A DNA stretch of 19,357 bases. Origin: Clostridia bacterium. GTDB lineage: Bacteria > Bacillota_A > Clostridia > Christensenellales > Aristaeellaceae. The stretch covers positions 1 to 19,357 of the forward strand of contig JAFXMP010000338.1 in NCBI GenBank assembly GCA_017530275.1. The letters are read 5' to 3'. Made by a program: the position numbers and the translations under genes. The notes beneath the pieces were generated by a model. It saw only the letters and a program-made list of their open reading frames with translations, had not been told where the DNA came from and did not search any database. This document shows positions 7,647-13,916 of the stretch, piece after piece; position 1 is the stretch's first letter, and each line of letters opens with the position of its first letter.

Positions 7647-7703
7647 GAAAACCGGATGCATGCAAGCTGGAATTTCTGCCTGCCTGCGCCCGGTTTTCTT
7701 TTT
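7647..7703 (+). terminator. Intrinsic terminator of gltX
   Basis: GAAAACCGG (7647-7655) pairs perfectly with CCGGTTTTC (7690-7698), followed by TTTTT. The 34-base interior is long for a terminator loop, but the U-tract and the position just after the gltX stop make termination likely. Confidence 0.7.
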
Positions 7704-7707
7704 GCGC

Positions 7708-7735
7708 TTGACAAACTTTTTCATTTCACTATAAT
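7708..7735 (+). promoter_or_regulatory. Strong sigma-A promoter for the structured RNA candidate
   Basis: TTGACA (7708-7713) and TATAAT (7730-7735) are both perfect, with a 16-base spacer. Transcription would start near 7742, more than 230 bases before the next start codon and right at the beginning of the structured RNA candidate. Confidence 0.82.
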
Positions 7736-7741
7736 AATCTA

Positions 7742-7894
7742 TACAGAGATCCCGCCATGAGCGGGCAATCCTGTGGAGGTAGTGTTTGGAATCGGTTCTG
7801 TAACGGGGATCATGGCTGATCAAAAAACGCGGTGACATGACCGCTTGTTTGCTGATGCCATGACGCGGAGCAGAAGGATTCCGGGCGCTTTTTT
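7742..7894 (+). ncRNA. Structured small RNA candidate, possibly 6S RNA
   Basis: This non-coding stretch of about 150 bases lies between a perfect promoter and a run of six T. The core is a nested rod: CATGGC (7811-7816) with GCCATG (7857-7862), inside it GCGGT/ACCGC (7829-7844), and outside it TTCTG (7796-7800) with CAGAA (7871-7875), separated by a purine-rich internal loop. Two outer pairings compete for the 3' side: AATCC (7767-7771) with GGATT (7876-7880) plus AGCG (7760-7763) with CGCT (7886-7889), or GGAATC (7788-7793) with GATTCC (7877-7882). The first gives the closing stem plus large central bubble of 6S RNA, and the 5' text CCTGTGG then GTGTTTG recalls the 6S bubble entry. A small RNA ending at the U-run is clear enough; the 6S identity is inference. 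It could instead be a leader of the downstream MutS2-like gene. Confidence 0.5.
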
Positions 7895-7974
7895 GTTTGC
7901 CGTTCCCACTGCGCCGCAGTCCCCGTCCTTTATTCATGCTCATATATAGATAAGAATAAGAGGGATCGACAAAC

Positions 7975-9900
7975 ATGACACAGGATATGATCACGCTTGA
8001 ATTTAATACAATCATTGAAATGCTGCAAAGCCACGCCATTTCCGAAAAGGCAAAGAAGCGGCTTTCGGAAACCGCGCCGATTCTGAACGAGGGCCTGTGT
8101 AAGGCCCGCATGGAGGAAACCACCGCCGCGAAATGTGTGCTGGAAGGCGCGGGGCTTCCTCCGCTGGCTGACACAGACGCCGCGGAAGCCCATCTGACCC
8201 AAGCCATCCAGGGCGGCATGCTGCTGCCGTCTCAACTGAGCCAGATTGCGCGATTTTGCGTGACCGTTCGCCGCATGCGCCGCTATCTGCAAGGCGCGCA
8301 GGTGTTTAACGCCGGCATTGCATCCTGGCATACCCAGCTGCCAGATCTTACTGCGCTGGAAGAGGAAATCGAACGCTCCATCCGGGAGGACGCGATTTTA
8401 GACGACGCGTCCCCTACTCTGCGGAGCCTGCGCCGTCAGCGGGAGCGGGCCGAACAGGAAATTCGGGAAAAACTGAACCAGGTGCTTGCCCGCCACAAGC
8501 AGGAATTGGCGGACAGCTATATCACTCAGCGGGGCGGCATCTATGTGGTGCCCGTGCTGAAACGCTATCAGAGCGCATTTCCCGGCCGCGCGGTGGATGC
8601 CTCCGCCAAGGGAAATACCGTGTTCATGGAGCCAACCGCGGCGCAGACGCTCCGGCAAACATTGGAAGGACTTTCCATCGAGATCGATACGGAGGAACGG
8701 CGCATCCTGTGGACCTTAAGCGACCGCATCGCCTCCGAAGAAACACCGCTGTGCGAAGCGATCCGCACCATGACCGACCTGGACGCGCTGTTTGCCCGCG
8801 CCAAGCTGAGCGCGGAAATGGACGCCCGCCCGGCAGAGGTGTCGGGGGAGAGGATCATCCGCTTGGTGGAAGCCCGGCACCCGCTCCTGGACCGCGAAAC
8901 CTGCGTTCCCTTAAGCCTTACACTGTCCCTGCCCGATTCCGGCATCGCCGTGACTGGACCGAACACCGGCGGAAAAACCGTTTGCCTGAAAACCGTGGGG
9001 CTGCTGACTCTGATGGCGCAAAGCGGCTTGCACATCCCCTGCCGGGAGGGCACTGTGATCGGCATGATGGATGGGGTATTCTGCGATATCGGCGACAGCC
9101 AGAGCATCGGCCAGAACCTTTCCACTTTTTCCGGGCATATGACCAACGTGATCCGCATTCTGCGCCAATGCAGCCGGGACAGCCTGGTGCTGCTGGACGA
9201 GCTGGGCAGCGGCACGGACCCGGCGGAAGGCTCCGGTCTGGCCGCGGCGATCTTAGAAGAACTGCTCCGGCGCAACTGCTTCTTTCTGGTGACCACCCAC
9301 GATCCGCAGATCAAGCAGTGGGCGGAGCAGACGGAGCACGTGATTTCAGCCCGGATGGCCTTTGACTGGGTATCCCTCATGCCGCTGTACCGATTGGAGC
9401 TGGGCATGAGCGGCGAAAGCTGCGCCATCGAAATCGCCCGCCGCTTAGGGCTGGATGAAGGGCTGCTTTCCCGGGCGAGGCAGGTGGCAGATCACGGGCC
9501 TGCCGCCGTTCCGGAAAAGAAACATCAGCCCATGATGCGCGTTCCCGGCAGCCGCTTGCAGCGCATACAGGCAAAAGCGGAAACCAATTTTGAGCGTTTT
9601 ACCATGGGCGACAGCGTGATGCTGCTTCCCAGTAAAAAGAACGCCATTGTATACCGGCCCGCAGACGACGAAGGCAACGTGATCATCCAGCTCCAGGGTC
9701 AAAAAATGACGGTGCGCCACAACCGCCTGAAGCTGCTGGTGCCAGCCGCCGAGCTGTACCCGCCGGATTATGATTTTTCCATCATCTTCGACACCGTAGC
9801 CAACCGAAAGGCCGCGCACACCATGGCGCGTAAATATGACCCGGAGGCCATGGTTGTCCTGAAAGAAGGAAAGCAAGAAAGCGAAATCAAAGGACCATAA
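7975..9900 (+). CDS. MutS2-type ATPase lacking the Smr domain
   Basis: A 641-residue MutS-superfamily protein. MutS2 proteins act on branched DNA, recombination or stalled ribosomes rather than on mismatches; the role of this form is unknown. The N-terminal core and clamp helices run to about residue 290. The ATPase follows with Walker A GPNTGGKT (328-335), NLSTFSGHM, Walker B LVLLDELGSGTDPAEG (Asp408, Glu409) and TTHD. There is no mismatch-binding domain I. Standard MutS2 has about 780 residues, with a long coiled coil and a C-terminal Smr nuclease domain. Here the coiled coil is cut to a short linker, a KOW-like barrel remains (about 543-587), and the end is a different tail, LYPPDYDFSIIFDTVANRK and onward, without Smr motifs. 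The start has AAGAGGG about 10 bases upstream. Confidence 0.88.
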   Translation: MTQDMITLEFNTIIEMLQSHAISEKAKKRLSETAPILNEGLCKARMEETTAAKCVLEGAGLPPLADTDAAEAHLTQAIQGGMLLPSQLSQIARFCVTVRRMRRYLQGAQVFNAGIASWHTQLPDLTALEEEIERSIREDAILDDASPTLRSLRRQRERAEQEIREKLNQVLARHKQELADSYITQRGGIYVVPVLKRYQSAFPGRAVDASAKGNTVFMEPTAAQTLRQTLEGLSIEIDTEERRILWTLSDRIASEETPLCEAIRTMTDLDALFARAKLSAEMDARPAEVSGERIIRLVEARHPLLDRETCVPLSLTLSLPDSGIAVTGPNTGGKTVCLKTVGLLTLMAQSGLHIPCREGTVIGMMDGVFCDIGDSQSIGQNLSTFSGHMTNVIRILRQCSRDSLVLLDELGSGTDPAEGSGLAAAILEELLRRNCFFLVTTHDPQIKQWAEQTEHVISARMAFDWVSLMPLYRLELGMSGESCAIEIARRLGLDEGLLSRARQVADHGPAAVPEKKHQPMMRVPGSRLQRIQAKAETNFERFTMGDSVMLLPSKKNAIVYRPADDEGNVIIQLQGQKMTVRHNRLKLLVPAAELYPPDYDFSIIFDTVANRKAAHTMARKYDPEAMVVLKEGKQESEIKGP

Positions 9901-9905
9901 GAAAA

Positions 9906-9934
9906 GGCATTCCCGCAGCTCCTGCGAGAATGCC
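9906..9934 (-). terminator. Intrinsic terminator of the GH2-glgB operon
   Basis: GGCATTC (9906-9912) pairs with GAATGCC (9928-9934), and inside a one-base mismatch CGCAG pairs with CTGCG around a 3-base loop. On the minus strand the hairpin is followed by TTTTCTTA, so it ends transcripts from glgB. The plus strand has AAAAGG after it, so it is less likely to stop the MutS2-like transcript. Confidence 0.72.
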
Positions 9935-9950
9935 AAAAGGGCGATAGCGA

Positions 9951-11930
9951 TCAGCGGTTCGCGGGAGCAAGCACGATGGCTGTCCGGGCGGGAAGGTACA
10001 GGCGCACGTGGCTTCCTTTCATTTCCGGGGTCCAGGCGCTGATGGGCTCGCGGTTCACCCGGCCATAGCCGTTGTACTCGTAATCGTCGCTGGAGAACAG
10101 CACCCGGTAATCCGAGCTTTCGCTGACGGGGATGGCGTAATCGGTATAGCTGTGATCGGGGGAGAAATTGAACACGAACAGCAGGCCGCCCCGCTCGAAG
10201 GCGATCACGTGGTCGCTCTCGTGCACCCATTTCAATTCGGGGTATTCCTGATCAAAAATGCGGTAATCCCGTGCCACGTGGATCATATCCCGGTCAAAGG
10301 CGTACAGGTCCTTGTATTTCAGATCGGGATTTTTCAGCAGGCTCCACTGGCGGCGGCAATAATGGAAGCTGTTGCCGTTGCCGGGGCGGGGGAAGTCGAT
10401 CCATTCCGGATGGCCAAATTCATTGCCCATGAAGGCCAGGTAGCCCGTGCCGCCCGCCGCCAAGGTGATCAGGCGGATCATCTTGTGTAGGGCCACGGCC
10501 CGGTCGATCACCAGGGTGTGGCAATCCTCGCGCATGGAATCGTACATGGCGGCGTCAGCCAAACGGAAAATTATGGTCTTGTCCCCCACCAGGGCCTGAT
10601 CGTGGCTTTCCACATAGGCCACGGTAGGCGCGTTGCGGAAGGTGAGTTCCCGCCAGATGTAGCCCAGGTTCCAGTCCTCGTCCTTCACATTCTTGATCAG
10701 CTTGATCCACATATCGGGCAGGCCCATGCCTAAGCGGAAATCAAAGCCGATACCGCCCTCCGGCACGGGCTCGCACATACCGGGCATGCCGCTCATGTCC
10801 TCAGCCACGGTCAAAGCGCGGGGATTGATCTGGTGAATGAGCTCGTTGGCCATCATCAGATAGACTACAGCCTGCAAATCGGTGTTCATGGTGAAATACA
10901 TGTCCAGGCTGCTGAAATTGGTGCCCAGGGCGTGATCGTGGTATAGCATGGAAGTAACGCCGTCGAAGCGGAAGCCGTCGAAATGGTATTCCTCCATCCA
11001 GAATTTAAGGTTGCTCAATAGGAAATGCAGCACCTCGGGCTTATCGTAATTGAAGCATTTGGTGCCCCAGGCGGGATGGTCGCCCTCCGCGCCGTCGTGG
11101 AAGAACTGCCAGGAGGTGCCGTCAAACAGGTTGATGCCCTCCAGGGTGTTGCCTACCGCGTGGGAATGCACCACGTCCAGCAGCACCCGGATGCCCATTT
11201 CATGGGCCTTGTTCACCAGGTATTTCAGGTCGTCCGGCGTGCCGAAGCGGCTGGAGGCGGCGAAGAAGTTGCTTACCTGATAGCCGAAGGAGCCGTAGAA
11301 GGGATGCTCCATTACCGCCATCAGCTGAATGGTGTTGTAGCCCGTGGCCTTTACGTGGGGCAGGATGTTATCGGCAAATTCACGATAGGTAGCGATGCGG
11401 TAGTCTTCGCTTGCCATGCCGATGTGGGCTTCGTAGATCAGCACCGGTTCCCTGCTGGAAAAATCCTGATCGGTCCAAGGGAAGGGCTCCAGATCGTCCC
11501 ATACCTCGCAGCACCAGCTGCCGTTCTGCCAGTCCTGGATCGCGCGCCGGGTGTAGAGGGGCAAATGCTGGGTCAGCTGATCGCCGTTTTTTACGATGGT
11601 GATCACTTTGCTGCCCTTTTTCAGGGTATCGCCGGGCAGGAAGATTTCCCAGTTGCCGTTGTCCAGGCACTTCAAGGGCGTATCAGTCCAGTGCCAGTCG
11701 TTAAAGTCCCCCGTCAGGTAAAGTTGATCCGCCGCCGGGGCCCATTCCCGGTACACCCAGCCGCCATCCTGGTAATGAAAGCCGTAATAATGATGGGCGT
11801 TGGCAAAATCCTTCAGCGTCCCGTTGTCACCGATCAACTGACGGCGCTTGCCTAAGTACCAGTCCATGCGGAGGTTGATGTCCCCTTCAAAAGGCCGGAG
11901 CTCGGGATGCTTTTCCAATATGCGGTACAT
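9951..11930 (-). CDS. glgB: 1,4-alpha-glucan branching enzyme, eukaryote-like type (GH13 subfamily 8)
   Basis: The enzyme makes alpha-1,6 branches in glycogen in the cytoplasm. It has 659 residues. A CBM48-like domain (about 45-150, with YGFHYQDGGWVYREWAPAA) precedes the GH13 barrel. Catalytic residues are Asp323 in FDGFRFDGVTSMLY, Glu377 in VAEDMSG and Asp444 in ESHDQALVGD. Text such as LLSNLKFWMEEYHFDGF, FMGNEFGHPEWIDFPR and HKMIRLIT matches the animal and fungal GBE type much more closely than the usual bacterial GlgB, which has a longer N-terminus and is GH13 subfamily 9. AAAGGGG stands upstream of the ATG at 11930. The gene starts 15 bases after the GH2 stop, so both share a transcript. 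No glgC, glgA or glgP is present in the window. Confidence 0.95.
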   Translation of the reverse strand: MYRILEKHPELRPFEGDINLRMDWYLGKRRQLIGDNGTLKDFANAHHYYGFHYQDGGWVYREWAPAADQLYLTGDFNDWHWTDTPLKCLDNGNWEIFLPGDTLKKGSKVITIVKNGDQLTQHLPLYTRRAIQDWQNGSWCCEVWDDLEPFPWTDQDFSSREPVLIYEAHIGMASEDYRIATYREFADNILPHVKATGYNTIQLMAVMEHPFYGSFGYQVSNFFAASSRFGTPDDLKYLVNKAHEMGIRVLLDVVHSHAVGNTLEGINLFDGTSWQFFHDGAEGDHPAWGTKCFNYDKPEVLHFLLSNLKFWMEEYHFDGFRFDGVTSMLYHDHALGTNFSSLDMYFTMNTDLQAVVYLMMANELIHQINPRALTVAEDMSGMPGMCEPVPEGGIGFDFRLGMGLPDMWIKLIKNVKDEDWNLGYIWRELTFRNAPTVAYVESHDQALVGDKTIIFRLADAAMYDSMREDCHTLVIDRAVALHKMIRLITLAAGGTGYLAFMGNEFGHPEWIDFPRPGNGNSFHYCRRQWSLLKNPDLKYKDLYAFDRDMIHVARDYRIFDQEYPELKWVHESDHVIAFERGGLLFVFNFSPDHSYTDYAIPVSESSDYRVLFSSDDYEYNGYGRVNREPISAWTPEMKGSHVRLYLPARTAIVLAPANR

Positions 11931-11945
11931 GCTGTTTTCCCCTTT

Positions 11946-13703
11946 CTATCGTTTCAAATTGATCTGTCTGATTGCTTCGATGCTGACCTTGGGGCGGCGT
12001 TCCATGTCCATTAGGCCGTTCACTTCCTGAAATACGTCTGTCAACTGGGTATAACAGTAGCCCTGGAAGCCCGGCATATGCTTGAACGCCTGGGTGATGG
12101 CCTCAAACCGGGCAAGGAAGCTCTTTTCATCCTTTTCCGCTTCGCTGTAGCCCCAGCTTCCGCCCCCTGTGTCCTTTGCCATGGCAATGCCGCCGTATTC
12201 CGTCAGCAGCATCGGTTTTCCCCTGTGATCGTAACCTTCCGCCGATATCATGCTGCCAGGTTGCACAGCGCCTCGTAGCAGCGCTTCCCGGTCCTGGTAA
12301 TTCCGGCTTAGGTCCTCTGGACGGGCGGTGTAATCGTGAATGGTCACAAGATCGGTGGACGCCATCTCCCAGCCGTCGTTGCCCGATACCAGGCGGGTGC
12401 CGTCCAGCGTATAAATCAGATGATACAGCGCGTCTGCCAGCCGCTGGGCTTCCTTCTGGAAGCGGATGTATGGCACGCCCCAGCTTTCGTTCAGCGGCGT
12501 CCAGGTGATGATGCACGGGTGATTGTAATCCCGTTTGATGGCTTCGGACAGATCCCGGATCATGTTTCGCTTTTCGCTGTCCCGCAGCCAGTAGGCGCTG
12601 GGCAGCTCGCTCCAAACGGCCAATCCTAAATGGTCAGCCCAGTACAGATACCGGGGGTCCTCAAATTTCTGGTGCTTCCTGGCCCCGTTGTAACCCATGG
12701 TCAAGGTCAGTTCCACGTCTTTTTTCAGCGCTTCGTCGCTGGGCGCGGTGAGCAGCCCATCCGGCCAATAGCCCTGATCCAGGATCAGCCGCTGAAAGAA
12801 CACATCATTGTTCAGCATCACGTGGCCGCCGCTCACATCGATCCGGCGGAAACCGAAATAGGTGTCCACCGCGTCGCACACATTTTCGCCTGACAGTGTT
12901 TCCAGTGTCAGATCGTACAGGGCGGGATTGCCGGGCCGCCACATATGAATGCCCTCTAAAGTTTCATCGTGGTTCATGTAAAGCTCGGTCTGAATGAACC
13001 GGTCCGAGGTGATCGTGACCTCCTGCTGGGCTGTCGCCTTGTCCTTGTACCGGGCGGTGAGCCGCAGCTTGCCCCGTGGGGGAACGGCGTTCAGTTCCGC
13101 TTCCACCTTTACAGACCCCGTTTCAATGTGCGGCGTGAGCCTGAAATCCACAGGGTAATATTCCCCTACGCCCTCCAGCCACACGCTCTGCCAAATGCCG
13201 CTCACCGGCGTATACCAGCAGGCGAAGGGTTCGGGCCGGTAGCTTTGCTTGCCCCGGGGCTGATCAAAATCCAGCCGGTCTTCGCATCGAACGGTGAGGC
13301 GGCAATAGTTTTTATCCGCTGTCAAATCGGTGATATCAAAGGAAAAGGGCGTATATCCCCCTTCGTGGCTGCCCAAATACTGCCCGTCCAGCCAGACGTC
13401 GGCCCGGTAGTCCACCGCGCCGAAATGCAGCAGGCGGCGAAGGGAACGCAGGTTTTCCGGCAGGGCGAAATCCCTTTCATACCAGATCACGTCGCAATGC
13501 CGCTGGTCATCAATGCCGGACAGCTTGCTTTGATAAGCGAACGGCACCTGAATCTCATGCGGATACTTCTTTTCCCGATACCAGGCTTCCTTTTTGCCGA
13601 CATTCTCTTCGTCAAAAGCAAAACGCCAGGACCCGTTAAGCGACAGCCAGTTTTTCCGCAGCCGGTCTGGCTGGGGATGCTCGGAACGCGGAATTGCTGC
13701 CAT
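11946..13703 (-). CDS. Glycoside hydrolase family 2 protein (beta-galactosidase/beta-glucuronidase family)
   Basis: A 585-residue retaining beta-glycosidase with the three-domain GH2 core: a jelly-roll sugar-binding domain (about 1-180, with WYERDF and DVWLDGQYLGSHEGGYTPFS), an immunoglobulin-like domain (about 180-285) and a TIM barrel (about 290-585). The acid/base is Glu406 in TPLNESWG and the nucleophile is Glu502 in LLTEYGG. The barrel entry reads YNGARKHQKFEDPRYLYWAD instead of the R-x-SHYP text of typical LacZ or UidA. I do not see the Asn-x-Lys motif that marks glucuronide specificity, so the substrate is open. There is no signal peptide, so it acts inside the cell. The ATG has AAGGGGG about 9 bases upstream and a promoter at 13792-13820. 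It is cotranscribed with glgB and divergent from the GH20 gene. Confidence 0.92.
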   Translation of the reverse strand: MAAIPRSEHPQPDRLRKNWLSLNGSWRFAFDEENVGKKEAWYREKKYPHEIQVPFAYQSKLSGIDDQRHCDVIWYERDFALPENLRSLRRLLHFGAVDYRADVWLDGQYLGSHEGGYTPFSFDITDLTADKNYCRLTVRCEDRLDFDQPRGKQSYRPEPFACWYTPVSGIWQSVWLEGVGEYYPVDFRLTPHIETGSVKVEAELNAVPPRGKLRLTARYKDKATAQQEVTITSDRFIQTELYMNHDETLEGIHMWRPGNPALYDLTLETLSGENVCDAVDTYFGFRRIDVSGGHVMLNNDVFFQRLILDQGYWPDGLLTAPSDEALKKDVELTLTMGYNGARKHQKFEDPRYLYWADHLGLAVWSELPSAYWLRDSEKRNMIRDLSEAIKRDYNHPCIITWTPLNESWGVPYIRFQKEAQRLADALYHLIYTLDGTRLVSGNDGWEMASTDLVTIHDYTARPEDLSRNYQDREALLRGAVQPGSMISAEGYDHRGKPMLLTEYGGIAMAKDTGGGSWGYSEAEKDEKSFLARFEAITQAFKHMPGFQGYCYTQLTDVFQEVNGLMDMERRPKVSIEAIRQINLKR

Positions 13704-13791
13704 AGAAAATTACCCCCTTCGGCGGCTTGGCGATGCCTGCCGCGTATTGATATGGAACCCTTTTGAACGCAGTGTTTTTCTTTCCAATCCT

Positions 13792-13820
13792 ATAATAAAG
13801 CAAAAACCGTCTTTTGGCAA
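13792..13820 (-). promoter_or_regulatory. Sigma-A promoter for the GH2-glgB operon
   Basis: On the minus strand TTGCCA (13820-13815) and TATTAT (13797-13792) are 17 bases apart. The leader would be about 80 bases. It faces away from the GH20 promoter about 30 bases further on, so a regulator bound between them could act on both units. Confidence 0.65.
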
Positions 13821-13850
13821 GCCATACCGCGGCTTTTTCTGTGTCCGCGC

Positions 13851-13879
13851 TTGAAAAAACAGGGGAAATATGGTATCTT
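13851..13879 (+). promoter_or_regulatory. Sigma-A promoter for the GH20 gene
   Basis: TTGAAA (13851-13856) and TATCTT (13874-13879) are 17 bases apart, with an extended TG dinucleotide one base before the -10 box. Transcription would begin near 13886, about 30 bases before the start codon. Confidence 0.68.
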
Positions 13880-13916
13880 CATAGCAGAAATAAACATTGC
13901 TGAAAGGACGAAACCC

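Noticed and set aside
6229..7665. Long open frame (478 codons) antisense to gltX
   Set aside because: It mirrors a certain gltX gene, is rich in His, Val and Gly as antisense frames of GC-rich genes are, has no recognisable motif, and would read through the gltX start.
7921..7974. Separate promoter directly before the MutS2-like gene
   Set aside because: A TATATA box is present at 7943 but no -35 element is seen at a suitable distance; the transcript may start at 7742 with read-through.
7566..8219. Minus-strand open frame covering the 7636-7974 gap
   Set aside because: It spans the gltX end, the promoter, the structured RNA and the start of the MutS2-like gene; composition is Ser/Arg-rich and no motif is seen.
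11025..11855. Open frame of 276 codons antisense to glgB
   Set aside because: A shadow of the branching enzyme; no domain or ribosome site supports it.
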